A stretch of DNA of 64,000 nt from Aegilops tauschii subsp. strangulata (Eukaryota; Streptophyta; Magnoliopsida; Poales; Poaceae), in assembly GCF_002575655.3 (NCBI RefSeq), contig NC_053040.3, forward strand, positions 155,993,148 to 156,057,147, given 5' to 3'. Under the pieces are notes generated by a model, which saw only the letters and a program-made list of their open reading frames with translations, was not told where the DNA came from and made no database searches. This document shows, piece by piece, positions 9,799 through 20,509 of the stretch (positions are counted from its first letter, which is position 1; the number at the start of each line of letters is the position of its first letter). The position numbers and the translations under genes are program-made.

Positions 9799-12122
9799 AG
9801 AACAATGAAATATGTGCTTGAAAAACATGACGGCTGGCATGGTGCCATGGTATGGCCTCACCATGCCCTGGTTAAAAGCTGAGAAGGTTTGATTTATGTC
9901 GTCATGCACGCCCTTCATAAATCGAACCATCACCGAGGAAGCTCAATGCTTTCGAGAGGGAAATCACCAAGATTGAAGGGGAATCCAAATTTCCGTCCTA
10001 GTTTGTCATTCAGTTTTTTTCCAACGATCAACATACCGCCTCAAATGTACCATGTTCAAATTTGGCATTTTTCCGGGCTCATTTACCATATTTAGGGGAT
10101 TATGTGCATTTTCTAGGCATTAATTATGCACATAATTCAAATTCAAACAATCGGTGCATGAAAAGGTGCACAAGAACAGTCTGGAAAACCATGCTCTTGC
10201 TATTTAGTACATTCTCATGCCTTTTACAAGGAATGGGCAGGTATTTCAAGGAAATGTGTGGCAATAGTCAACCATAAACACGTCGTTTACTGGGTTAACA
10301 ACTATACAAAAATGAAATACATGCTTGGAAAACACATGACGCCTGGTGTGGTGCCATGGTATGACCTCACCGTGCCCTGGTAAAAATGTCGTCATGCACG
10401 TCTTTCATAAAACGAACCATCACCGAGGAAGTTTCATGGTTTCGAGGGGGAAATCACCAAGATTGAAGGGGGATCCAAATTTCCTTTGTCCTTTGTCCAC
10501 GAGTTTTTTCTATGATGAACATACAACCTGCAAATCACTATGTTCAAATTTGGCACTTTTCCGGGTTCATTTGCCATATTTAGGGGATTATGTGCATTTC
10601 CTATGCATTAATGCACATAATTCAAGTTCAAACAATCAGTGCATGAAAGGGTCCACAAGAACGGCCTGGAAAACTATGCTCGTGCCATTTAGTAAATTGT
10701 CACGCCTTTTACAAGGAATAATGGATAGATATTTCATTGAAATGTGTGGCAATAGTCAACCACAAATGTTTGTTTGTTGGGTTTTCAACTATATAAAAAA
10801 TGAAATAAATGCTTAAAAAACATGACGCCTGGCATGGTGCCATGGTATGACCTCACCATGCCCTGGTAAAAATTTGAGAAGGCTTGGCTTATGTCGTCAT
10901 GCACGCCCTTCATAAATCGAACCATCATCGAGGAAGTTCCATGCTTTCGAGAGGGAAAATCCCCAAGATTGAAGGGGAATCCAAATTTCCGTCCTAGTTT
11001 GTCATTCAGTTTTTTTGAACGATCAACATACCGCCTCAAATGCAACGTGTTCAAATTTGACATTTTCCCGGGCTCATTTACCATATTTAGGGGATTATGT
11101 GCATTTTCTAGGCATTAATGGACATAATTCTAATTCGAACAATCGGTGCATGAAAAGGTGCACAAGAACAGTCTAGAAAACCATGCTCGTGTTATTTAGT
11201 ACATTCTCATGCCTTTTACAAGGAATGGACAGATATTTCAAGGAAATGTGTGGCAATAGTCAACCATAAACACGTCGTTTACTCGGTTAAGAACTATACA
11301 AAAAATGAAACACATGGAGGGAAAACATGACGCCTGGCGTGGTGCCATGATATGGCCTCACCATGCCCTGGTAAAAATTGGAGAATGTTTTCCTGATGTC
11401 GTGATGCGCGCCTTTCATAAATCGAACCATCACCGAGGAAGTTTCATGGTTTCAAGGGGGAAATCACCAAGATTGAAGGGGGGGGGGTCCAAATTTCCTT
11501 TGTCCATGAGTTTTTTCTATGATGAACATACAACCTGCAAATCACCGTGTTCAAATTTGGCACTTTTCCGGGTTCATTTGCCATATTTAGGGGATTATGT
11601 GCATTTCCTAGGCATTAATGCACATAATTCAAGTTTAAACAATCGATGCATGAAAGGGTCCACAAGAACGGCCTAGAAAACCATGCTCGTGCCATTTAGT
11701 AAATTCTCATGCCTTTTACAAGGAATGGACATATATTTCGATGAAATGTGTGGCAATAGTCAACCACAAAAGTTTGTTTGTTGGTTTTTCAACTATAGAA
11801 AAAAATGAAATAAATGCTTAAAAACCATGACGCCTGGCATGGTGCCATGGTATGACCTCACCATGCCCTGGTAAAAATTTGAGAAGGTTTGGCTTATGTA
11901 CTCATGCACGCCCTTCATAAGTCGAACCATCACCGAGGAAGTTCCATGCTTTCGAGAGGGAAATCCTCAAGATTGAAAGGGAATCCAAATTTTCTTCATT
12001 CTTTGCCCTGGAGTTTTTTTTCTACGACGAACATACACCCTGCAAATCACCGTGTTCAAATTTGGCATTTTTCCGGGCTCATTTACCATATTTAGGGGAT
12101 TATGTGCATTTTCTAGGCATTT
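9799..12122. repeat. About 500-bp tandem repeat array, 4.6 units, A-B-A-B order
   Basis: The anchor CATGACGCCTGGCATGG recurs at 9826 (one mismatch), 10,335, 10,821, 11,326 and 11,827, giving spacings of 509, 486, 505 and 501 bp. Units 1 and 3 share a variant with GTTTGTCATTCAGTTTTTTT and CCGCCTCAAATG. Units 2 and 4 share CCACGAGTTTTTTCTATGA and CAACCTGCAAATCAC. The fifth, partial unit is mixed. Every unit has CACCAAGATTGAAGG or a close variant, and ATATTTAGGGGATTATGTGC. The array stops in mid-unit at about 12,122. No coding function is supported, and open frames in it are by-products of the repeat. Confidence 0.9.
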
Positions 12123-12440
12123 AGCGCATATAAATCCAATCTAGCTACAGGTGCACGGGTGTGATGTGAGGGACGTGGATTGCCGTTTGATCGCGGCGCA
12201 TCCAACGGTGCACACCACGATACGCGTGGCTGGGGTTTCGGCCAATCATAATGCAACACACAATAGGCTTAGCGCACACTGTTTCTAGAAGCGACGGAGA
12301 TGAACCGTGTGCGATAATGAACGAGCAAAATTGTAAGGGAAGCCAAATTTCTGTTGTCGTTTGTCGTTGAGCTCTTGAATACCACCGCACTATACGGCTG
12401 CCCGGCCCCTCCGTCCCAGAGCTCTCTCCAGGCGTCATCC
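12123..12440. other. Non-coding segment between the array and the transposon gene
   Basis: It contains ACCGTGTGCGATAATG near 12,307, resembling the GACCGTGTGTGATAG motif near 16,447 at the other end of the same transposon-like unit. This suggests it lies inside that unit. I see no gene and no inverted terminus. Confidence 0.3.
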
Positions 12441-12716
12441 ATGGCACCGCGGCGCATAGTAACTGGTAAGGAAGCGATGGCATCCCGCCGTGCCGCGTTC
12501 CTCGCCGCCCGCAACCGCACACATGGTAAGGAAGTGATGGCATCTCGCCGCGCCGAGTTCATCGCCGCCGGCGGCCAGACAGTTACATGGGCAGACTTTG
12601 AGGCTGCCATAGCCGAATGGGTGGTGGATCTAGAGGCGGCCAAAGCCGCACAGAAGGAGCGGAAAAGGAAGAAAGTGGTCAAGAAAAGAGAGTCCCGCCG
12701 CCGCAAGAAAAAATAG
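12441..12716 (+). CDS. Small basic protein of unknown function, 91 codons
   Basis: The ATG at 12,441 opens a 91-codon frame ending in TAG at 12,716. The N-terminal half contains two imperfect repeats of a 20-residue block (GKEAMASRRAAFLAARNRTH and GKEVMASRRAEFIAAGGQTV). The C-terminus is strongly Lys/Arg-rich (RKRKKVVKKRESRRRKKK), which would act as a nuclear localisation signal. The local GC content is much higher than in the flanks. Similar sequence continues past the stop for about 100 bp, so the frame may be prematurely ended. It lies 5' of the B3-like gene on the same strand and may be a former first exon of it. The family is not recognised. Confidence 0.4.
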   Translation: MAPRRIVTGKEAMASRRAAFLAARNRTHGKEVMASRRAEFIAAGGQTVTWADFEAAIAEWVVDLEAAKAAQKERKRKKVVKKRESRRRKKK

Positions 12717-13416
12717 GCCGCACGCCCTGGTGAGGAGAGCTTGGCGGAGATCGAAGCACGGTGGGCTGCCGCCTATAAGGCCGGGAAGGAGAACGCCGGC
12801 GTCTGGCCAGCATGCCCTGATGGCAGCATGTGAGAAGTAGCTTAAGTTTGTAGTATTAGAGCAAATTACCAGTAGTACTTTAAGTTTGTAGTATTAAAGA
12901 GCATCCTTTGAGGGCTTTGAGCGTTTATTAGCATGTGAGCCCGTGTGCATTTTTGTGTGTTAATCATTAGAACAAAACACACGGTTTCTATGTCGTACCC
13001 GTCTGTGTTTTTTTGCGTTAATGACCCATAAGTCAGTTACCTGTGCGATATTTCCTAATAAACCAGGTGTACCATTGACCGAAAAAATCAAGTACACGTG
13101 TACATTTTTTTGGAGACGGGATCTGCCAACTTTCTTTTTTCTCGCACACGAGTATTTTACGCGCTTCGTCCGTGTTGTGTGTTTCCCCCGCCCAAGTTTC
13201 AAGTTTCGCACCAAAATTTTCTTTAGGCGCGCGATTTCAGAATTTATTCCTCCAACCACATCCCCTTCCCCTCAGTATCCCCCCTCCCTCGCGCCTCCCC
13301 TACTGGCATCTCAAACTGTCACCGCCGCAACCACAACTTCAACCACATCTACGTTCTGCTCGAATCCAGTCAGGTAAGCCACCGATCTCTATCATGTCCC
13401 CGGCCTGATTGCTTAA
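12717..13416. other. Non-coding leader of the B3-like transposon gene
   Basis: It holds two copies of TTTAAGTTTGTAGTATTA (12,843 and 12,880), then ACACACGGTTTCTATGTCGT and CCGTCTGTGTTTTTTTGCGT, motifs resembling the 16.3-16.9 kb subterminal sequence. Then comes a C-rich 5'-leader-like stretch with a possible donor CAG/GTAAGC at 13,371. No protein is supported. Confidence 0.35.
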
Positions 13417-16137
13417 ATGGCACCCGCGAAACATCCTCATGCCTCCAAATCCCCCCGCCAGGAGCTGATGGCGGTCCATGGCAGGATGGCCACTGTGCGT
13501 GTTGACCCAGAGGAACACCTTGCCTCCGCCGCCGCCGACATGGTGCAGGCTCTGGCCCAGATGAAGTCCCCCAGCGACTACCCCCCAGGACTTAACAGGT
13601 AAGATCTGACCAGCTAAATCTTACCAATACCACTTGCAATGGCTATGATTTGTATGGTTGATGTATTAATCATGTCCGTGCCTTGTTTATTTCAGTACTG
13701 CACACTGTGTGATGTTCAAATATTACCGTGTCCAGCTCAATTTCCCCAATACCAACAACAAACTTACAATACATGACTCAGGATATCACTAGAGATGCTG
13801 CCCATTTGCTATTTTTAGTGGATGCTAACCCTGTTGTACTTAACATGCCTGTCCATGTACTTACGCAGGGTCATAACGGCCGATGCTTTAGTTTGCCGTC
13901 GAGGTGAGCTGCATCCCATGTCTTACAGTATTTTCACATAATTTGTGCAATTGCAGTTTAACTTCTACCATTTACTGGTTGCCTGTAGGTACACATGTCA
14001 GTGGCACTGATCCACGCTTCGACCCGGAGGAACAGCTCGCCTCCGCCGTCGCTGACTTTGGGCGAGCTCTGGCCAAGATGAAGTGCCCAGCAACTACCTC
14101 TCAGGACTTACCAAGTATGTACTCACCAGTTCAATCTTACCAATACCAGTTGCAATTAATGGCTATGTTCTGTACGGTCGATGTATTAAGCATGTTCTAG
14201 TAAACATGCCTAACACGTTTTTGCTACTTTCCCTACCTTTTTCTAGACATCTGGGCCATTCTCTGCTCTGGCAGCACCTGCCTTTTGATGTTTAACTATG
14301 CCAATTGCATTTTTATCAGTACCAGTTTCAATGTCTATTAAGCTTGTTGCAATTAACAGTTGAATCCATTTTTAAACAGTTGTATTTCAATGGCTACAAA
14401 CTTACAAAACATGACTTAGGATGTTGTTAAGCCTGTTGCAATTAACAGTTGTATCCATTTTTTAATCTGTCCATTTGCTACCATGCTACTCTCTGCAATG
14501 AACATATACTAGAGATGCTGCCCCATTTGCTATTTTTAATTAACCCTATTTTACTTAACATGCTTGTCCATGTACTTACGCAGGGTCATAATGGCCGATG
14601 CTGTTGTTTGCCGTCAAGGTTAGCTGCATCCCATGTCTTACAGTATTTCACATCATTTGTGCAATTGCAGTTTAACTTCTACCATTTACTGGTTGCCTGT
14701 AGGTACACATGTCAGTGGCACTGATCCACGCTTCGACCCGGAGGAACAACTTGCCTCCGCTGACTTTGGGCGGGCTCTAGACAAGATGAAGTGCCCCAGC
14801 AACTACCTCTCAGGACTTACCAAGTATGTACCCACCAGTTCAGTCTTACCAATACCAGCTGCAATTAATGGCTATGTTTTGTACTGTCGATGTATTAAGC
14901 ATGTTGTAGTGAACATGCCTAACACATTTGAGCTATTTTCCCTACCTTTTTATAGACAACTGGGCCATTATCTGCTCTGGCAGCACCTACCCTGTGATGT
15001 TTAACTCTGCCAATTGCATTTTTATCAGTACCGGTTTCAATGGCCATTAAGCTTGTTGCAATTAACAGTTGTATCCATTTTTAAAGAGTTGTATTTCAAT
15101 GGCTACAAACTTAAAAAACATGAATTAGGATGTTGTTAAGCTGGTTGCAATTAACAGTTGTATCCATTTTTTAATCCGTCCCTTTGCTACCGTGCTACTC
15201 TTTCGAAATGAAGATATCACAACAGATGCTGCCGTTTTATTACCATTTGCTATTTTTGGTGGATGTTAACCCTGTTGTAGTTAACATTGGCTTTCCATGT
15301 ACTTACACAGGGCTACAATGGGCGATGCTGTTGTTTTCCGTCGAGGTTAGCTGCATCCCATGTCTTATACACCATCTATTCCTAAATTAAAGTATTTTTA
15401 GAGATTCCAATATAGACTCCATAAGGAGCAAAATGAGTGAATCTAGATTCTAATCTAAACTATATCTATAATTCTATATACATCCGTATGTAGTTCATAT
15501 TGAAGTCTAAAAAATACTTGTACTTAGGAACATAGGTAGTTGTATTTTACATCATTTATGCAATCTCAGTTTAGCTTCTAACATTTACTGGTTGCTTGTA
15601 GGTACACATATGAGAGGTACTGATCCACGCTTCGATCCCTTTTGCGTATGGGGCAATGAGATATTCATGAATAAGCGTCAAGTGAGGAAACTAAGAAAGA
15701 TTGTTAGGCGAAAGAAACGGGTGATTGGAATTAAGCTCTTTACTTACACTTTGTCAAAGACAACGGTGAACTTTAGGATGGTAAGTAATGTGTTGCCTTT
15801 TCCCCTGCCCACAACAAGTTACTCTATTAGACCTCAGTATCTGATATTTTTCTCTTTTCAGTGGTTTCTGAAGCTATTTACTGATGATTACCTTGCAAAC
15901 TACATGACCGGAGTGGAGGCAACTAAGGTTAAAGTATATAATTCATGCTACCATGATAATGCTCTAGAAGTATTCCTGAAGGCGGTGAAGGATGGGCGGG
16001 CGATCGTCACAAGGGGTTGGAAAAAAGTGGTTCGTGCCTATGGCATGCAGGAAGGCACATTATGGGCATTCCGCTTCTTCAACATTGTCGGCAGTCAAAA
16101 TGATTTACACTTGTCTCTTCACCTTTACCGCCTTTAA
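13417..16137 (+). CDS. Transposon-borne multi-exon gene with C-terminal B3-like domain
   Basis: Proposed exons are 13,417-13,600 (ATG start, donor AACAG/GTAAGA), 13,989-14,114, 14,703-14,823, 15,602-15,780 (donor AGGATG/GTAAGT) and 15,862-16,137 (acceptor TTTTCAG, stop TAA). The middle exons are repeats encoding DPRFDPEEQLASA. The last two encode a Lys/Arg-rich segment (MNKRQVRKLRKIVRRKKRV) and then a region with the plant B3 DNA-binding pattern: KLFTDDYLANYM, then VKVYN, then DGRAIVTRGWKKVVRAYGMQEGTLWAFRFF. The GW..V....G..EG..W.FR spacing is the B3 hallmark. The exon at 13,989 has lost one C in a run of four (against the 14,703 copy), so the full model is not open. It sits inside a CACTA-like unit ending at 16,889, so it is a captured or transposon-resident gene. 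Its role, if any, would be DNA binding in the nucleus. Expression is unknown. Confidence 0.5.
13870..15640 (+). repeat. Three tandem copies of an intron-exon module
   Basis: The block GGGTCATAAYGGCCGATGCT, then CATCCCATGTCTTA, then GGTTGCCTGTAG/GTACACATG occurs near 13,870-14,110, 14,580-14,820 and 15,305-15,640. Exon starts are 13,989, 14,703 and 15,602, so spacings are 714 and 899 bp. The longer spacing is explained by the Stowaway-like insertion in the third copy. The intron filler (TGCAATTAACAGTTGTATCC and similar) is duplicated too, so the duplication was at DNA level and kept the splice sites. Confidence 0.8.
15368..15537. mobile_element. Stowaway-like MITE in the third module
   Basis: The ends CTATTCCTAAAT and TACTTAGGAACATAG are inverted. 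The interior has TTTTTAGAGATTCCAATATA, GAGCAAAATGAGTGAATCTA and ACATCCGTATGTAGTTCATA, the familiar arrangement of the Triticeae Stowaway (Mariner) MITEs. It is flanked by TA and is absent from the other two module copies at the corresponding site, which confirms it as an insertion. Confidence 0.85.
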
Positions 16138-16493
16138 ATACTGTGGTTCATCATAGTTAATTGCTGCCTAATCCTGTAATTACTGAACATATTGTACTTG
16201 CAACTTTATTTATGGATTCGTTGTTGAACCATTGTGCTGAGAATTTGAATTGCACGTTTTGTATTTCAAAATTTCCAATTAGAATAATAAATTACAGGCA
16301 AAAATAAAAAGAGAACAGACGGTCATGGAACTTTGCAGACGGTTCTTGCAGTAAAAGCGCTTGTGATGGATAGCCCAATGCCACACAGTTTTCTACCTCA
16401 AATCATGTGTGATGTAGTTAAAGAAAGCAAATAGTTAACCAAGGCAGACCGTGTGTGATAGTTACACCTTTCACACACGAGCGTATACATAAA
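16138..16493. other. 3' flank of the B3-like gene, no gene seen
   Basis: AT-rich 3'-untranslated-like DNA, then GACGGTCATGG and GACGGTTCTTG and ACACAGTTTTCTACC motifs that lead into the 45-bp subterminal array. No coding signal. Confidence 0.4.
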
Positions 16494-16713
16494 ACTGTGT
16501 GGGATGTACATCCGAACAGAAACATTTTCCCTGGATTGACTGTGTGGGATGTACATAAGAATGGAAACGTATTCCTTGGATTGACTGTGTGTGATATACA
16601 TACGAACGGAAATGATTTTCTGGGATTCACCGTGTGGGATGTACATACCTACGGAAATGATTTTCTCGGATTACCGTGTGGGATGTACATACCTACGGAA
16701 ATGATTGGGTTTC
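16494..16713. repeat. 45-bp subterminal tandem repeat, about five units
   Basis: Units start at 16,494, 16,539, 16,584, 16,629 and 16,673, each beginning ACYGTGTGGGATGTACAT and ending in an ATTTTCYYGGATT block. The 45-bp period keeps frames open on both strands, which produces spurious open frames. The position just inside the 16,889 terminus fits the subterminal repeats of a CACTA element. Confidence 0.85.
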
Positions 16714-16889
16714 GATGCCTCGCCCGATCGCACACGGCCCCCGCCTGGGTCCTAGGAGGGCCTATCCCCGATGATTTCTGGGTCGTGTGGGAAGGACACC
16801 CTATCGCACAAACTCAGTTGGTGACGGTTCCAAATGCCGTCGCGGAAAGGGGTTAAAAACCGTTTGTTTAGGACCGACGCGCACCAGTG
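16714..16889. mobile_element. Right terminus of a CACTA-like element
   Basis: The sequence ends GGACCGACGCGCACCAGTG at 16,889. On the minus strand this starts CACTGGTGCGCGTCGG, a CACTG-type terminus. It is preceded by the 45-bp subterminal repeats, and the sequence changes abruptly to an unrelated gene fragment at 16,890. The candidate 3-bp duplication would be ATT. I did not find a left terminus starting CACTGGTGCGCG, so the element is truncated or rearranged on the left, possibly at the 500-bp array. Confidence 0.65.
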
Positions 16890-17344
16890 ATTGAAGGTTG
16901 ATGGGAGGACACCAGCCCATTCTTCTGGAGGTCGAAGGGCTCGCCTACAACGAGTCCTATCTGATCCAGGACTGTTATGTCGTTCATAAAGTCTACAGTA
17001 ACGAATTTGACTACACCACCCGCGAGGAAGTTCTTAAATTGCTCGCACTCAACATCGGCATGGCATATGTGGTAGACCAAGCACAAGTTCTGCACGCAAA
17101 CCTGGATCACAGCGGGCTTCATCTTCTCATCCTCCTTTAGATTCTTCTCTTTGTCCAGGTTTGTGGTGTACTCAACATCTAGCCCAGCGACCCACTCATC
17201 ATTTGGCTTTTCGAACATGCGTCTGAAGCGAGCAAGGCATCCTTTCACCATCGCGGAAGAACGGGTGTAGATGACGTCGAACTCATCGCCGGTGATGGTT
17301 CTAACCTTGTACTCACCGCTAATCATGGAGATTTGGGACGCCAT
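16890..17344 (-). pseudogene. Truncated Werner/RNase D-like 3'-5' exonuclease gene
   Basis: From the ATG at 17,344 about 151 codons are open (MASQISMISGEYKVRTITG at the start). Residues 53-60 (AGLDVEYT) match the Exo I motif of DEDD 3'-5' exonucleases, with the catalytic Asp and Glu two apart. YHICHADVECEQF follows at about 91-103 and KFVTVDFMND at about 113-122, matching the Exo II region of the plant Werner-syndrome-like exonuclease family. The Exo III part, with the last catalytic Asp, is missing because the gene is cut at the CACTA-like terminus at 16,889. Members are usually about 200-215 residues, so roughly a quarter is lost. A stop-free extension upstream of the ATG exists, but the ATG fits the family start. 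It is a dead nuclease fragment, but the only recognisable host-type gene in the window. Confidence 0.75.
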
Positions 17345-17888
17345 GGATTTGGGAGGAGGCTTAGAATTAGTGGAACTGCTGTAATGTGAAAGGACGGGAC
17401 GACTAGGAGCGAACTGCTGTAATGTTAAAGGACGTTCGGGGACGATTAGGAGTGAACTGCTAGCGGTTTTTCGATTGTAAAAATGCTGAGTGGGGCGTGC
17501 GAACAGTAGGGTAGTTGCGTGTTCGCATGTCAAGCATCTTGAAAATTACAGGTGATACGAAGCTTTCCATGCTCCCATGATACGGGCTTCCGAGAGCCCT
17601 TGGATCTGAGATCTAACGGTTGCATGGCGTGATTCTAGACCTATGGGTGAATATCCTATCCTGGAGGGTTATTCTGCAAAGTTTCAGCAACTTAGCATGC
17701 GATCATTCGATCTTAGATCCAAGGGTTGTCAGCAGCCCGTATCATGGTCGCGCCTACCACGACTGTCGCCTTGCTTGCGCGGTCGCGCCCTTGGAGATTT
17801 CAGACAACTATAAATGAGCATTTTTATTGCCTACTTCGCATGCATGAAACTACTTCCTCCATCCAGGTGCGTTAGGCTTTCTGATGTT
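17345..17888. other. 5' flank of the exonuclease fragment
   Basis: It has two similar TTCGGGGACGATTAGGAG / GACGGGACGACTAGGAG blocks with GAACTGCT repeats (about 17,390-17,460), then mixed non-coding sequence. I see no clear TATA box and no other gene. Confidence 0.3.
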
Positions 17889-18565
17889 GGCATGTCATAG
17901 TACATAGTCATCACTTAGTCACTCATACAATAAGGTTAGTTATAAGGTTGGCTATAAGAGTATTTTTTTACTTCTCTCTATCTCTTTCTTCACGGTATTT
18001 ATTGCATTTGCCAAGGAGTGACCTCTTCCAATGAAATGGTGCTTAGATGAGGTGCTAAGGGCATTGAATGGCTTAGCAACTCAAGTCCCCAATGCATAGG
18101 TGCTTAGTTTTTTGTTGCTAAGCTTGCTTCATTTAATTAGCTATAGACTCAAAATTGTCTTTTCACCTAGGTACACGCGCTTAGCATCGTTTCTTCCTGG
18201 GTCACCAAACTAGTCTCTCTCTTCTTAATTAACTTGCCACATCAGACTTTATGCCTATGTGGCAGGCTTAGCACCTGTACGAGCAAGTAAAATAGTGGGC
18301 TATAAGCCCACTTACATGACATTTTTGCATATGTGGAGGAGAGAGGCTAGGAAAAAGTGGAGGAGTAGGCTCTCATGCAAGAGCCAGCCTCTACAGTTGC
18401 TCCTAGACAAAAGCATTTAATACAAGGAGAGAGAGATAGAGAGAAAGTGAGAAAATGTTGTAATAACCTTATAGCCAACCATATAGCCAACCCTATTGTA
18501 TGACTAATAAATAATACTAACTTTTGATGACATGGCATTTTATATAGCCAGCAGTTGGCTATACT
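17889..18565. mobile_element. Foldback (inverted-repeat) element
   Basis: The left arm (GGCATGTCAT, then CTCATACAATAAGGTTAG, then GGTTGGCTATAAGAG, then TTCTCTCTATCTCTTTC) recurs inverted on the right (GAGAGAAAGTGAGAAAAT, CTTATAGCCAACC, CCCTATTGTATGAC, TGACATGGCA) ending near 18,540. Between the arms is an apparent second element with GGTGCTTAG / CTTAGCACCTG inverted motifs. Similar AGCCAAC-type inverted elements are common near grass genes and are often Mutator-related. The superfamily is not certain and the outer limits are approximate. Confidence 0.6.
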
Positions 18566-19640
18566 ATTAACCATGATCTACATGGTGGAGCATTAGGAGA
18601 GGCACCTGTATACCATGGAGGTGGTCAGGAATTGGGAGACTCAGGCCGGTCGTAGCGCCGCGGTTAAAATGATAATGGCAAGTTAAATCATGGGGCCCCA
18701 CCTGTCTAGCAGTAACTCGCTGTCAAATCACACAACCCTACGTTTGCAGCAGCCTACTCCCTCATCTTCTCACGTCTTTGTCAAACCGACTAGGCGAAAC
18801 TGCCCCGCCTACCGCACGGGAAAAGCTCCGCCCTCGACTTTTAAATATAATTTTGTATCCATGGATTGCTCCATGGAGCAAAGCCTCAAGAAAACGGCGG
18901 TACACATGCACGGAGTATACAGCACACCCGCCGCGTTCGCGTCGCACCCCAGACGGTCAGTCGGTCTGGCATGCCGCTCTCCGAATGGAATGTGCATCAT
19001 ATTGCGTTTGCACACACATGTGGGACCGCAATTGAGAACCGACCATAGGCACACTCCCCTGCCCCACAAGTCGGGTGAGTTAATAGAAGAGAGAGGCGAG
19101 CGATAGTACTGGAGCAGTGTTGTACAGACGTCGGTGCCTGAATGATCCCTTCATGACACGGAAGATCAGTTCATCCATGCATGTGACCAGACTCCAGCAG
19201 ACGGCTGGATTGGCTATCCTCTACATATCGTGCAGGCTGTGTTGTACAGTAGTTCTGATGAGAAATCTAAAAAAAGGGTTTCTTGTCATCTTGCAATATT
19301 AGGTGTCATGTGCTTCGGATCATTGCGAGGGTTAAACAGCGATAACTGAGTTCCTCCAAGGCGCTGGTCATTGGGGGCACATGCACGAAGACTACCTGGC
19401 TACCATCTAGGCCAAGTCGGCTATGTTAATTAGGACATCTATTGATGGACCCCTTTTCTATGAGTTTATCTTTAATTTGAGCTTTGATCCTCGTCTAGTT
19501 TGTCTGTCGGGATTCATGTTGTCTCCTTGGGGCAGTGAGGTTATGGTTTCTTGTCATGTGGCATTTTTTCGTGTTATATGTTAATCTGGTGCTTTAGATC
19601 AAAATGACTTCTCGACAGTCATTGATGAGGTCAAGCCGGC
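18566..19640. other. No supportable gene
   Basis: The segment includes GGGGCCCCACCTGTC and several moderately GC-rich blocks where both strands stay open for 60-140 codons. None has recognisable domains, and the overlapping frames on both strands argue against coding. It could be promoter or leader DNA of the unit that starts near 19.7 kb. Confidence 0.3.
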
Positions 19641-19668
19641 TCCGGTAGATAAAAGAAAACTACTCCAC

Positions 19669-19675
19669 TATATAG
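19669..19675 (+). promoter_or_regulatory. Candidate TATA box
   Basis: TATATAG followed within 30-70 bp by a CT-rich leader-like stretch (TCTCTTCACACTGTCTCGTC) and later a splice-donor-like CTCAG/GTATAAC at 20,018. This fits a plant promoter, but the downstream transcript has no clear protein. Confidence 0.4.
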
Positions 19676-20509
19676 GCAGGAGCCTCCGCGCTTGCTTGCT
19701 AGTGTTGCTCTCTTCACACTGTCTCGTCCTCTCCAGATCTAAACACGAAAGCGGTGGCCACACTCTCTCTCTGCTCACCGCTGGTCACAGATCCAGCTGG
19801 ATCCTGTCCGCCGGGGAAGGTGAGAAGGTGAAATGTTCACGCGGTCGTCCTCGGCGACAGCTCTTAACCACTAACGGCGCATCCCGATCAGCGTGCCTTG
19901 CCGTTCTCTCCCACGCACCGCCGGCTAGGGAGGGCCTCTGACCCCTTCTTCCTCGCTACTATAGTGTGGGCAGATCCGGCCTCCTACCGCCTACCTAGCG
20001 ACATCCCGGCGACCCTCAGGTATAACTTCCTTTGAAACCGGCCTTGCTCTACTTCCCCAGCTCCTAACGTCGCTGCATTTGTATCTTTTACTATTTCTCA
20101 GGCCCCCTCGTAGATAGGATCGATCGGCTATCCGAAGCGACCTAAATTTTTACTGTTAAGGGGTAAAACTAGTTCATGCACTCGAATCTAGTACTACTTG
20201 GTTCAAACGGGGAAGAAAGGGGGTGGGGTGGGGAAGATATGTTACATGAATCTAGGACTTTGTCGAAAGAGGAAATAATGGGGGCGAAAAGTAGCAAATA
20301 CTGCCTATAGAACTGGTCTCTTGGTCTAATAGGGAAATAAAGGGAAACGCAGTACAAACTCAATATAAACCGATCTATTGGTTGAAAAAGGAAAGAAAGT
20401 GGGGACTAGGGGACAAGTCAACAAAGTATGTCCAGCACTAGATTTGCTAGCCTCACACAGTATAAGGTGGCTATACCGAACAAAAATGGGACCAACCCAG
20501 ATATCCTGT

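Larger units (their letters stand above)
7149..9800 (-). other. Three related GC-rich segments plus intronic filler
   Basis: Segments at about 7,600-7,800, 8,585-8,830 and 9,430-9,640 share a minus-strand pattern: a short cap with a CTCTTTGG or CTCTCTTGC core, then GGGAAGAAGATCT or a related G-rich block, then a CTCC/GGAGCAGCT block. They look like repeated first exons of the same degenerate transposon gene. Open frames there are short and low-complexity, so no protein is called. The DNA between them is AT-rich and contains a MITE-like stretch, a dinucleotide repeat and simple repeats listed separately. Confidence 0.3.

Noticed and set aside
16455..16856. A 133-codon plus frame and 70-82 codon minus frames
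   Set aside because: They coincide with the 45-bp subterminal array, and both strands are open for the same reason.
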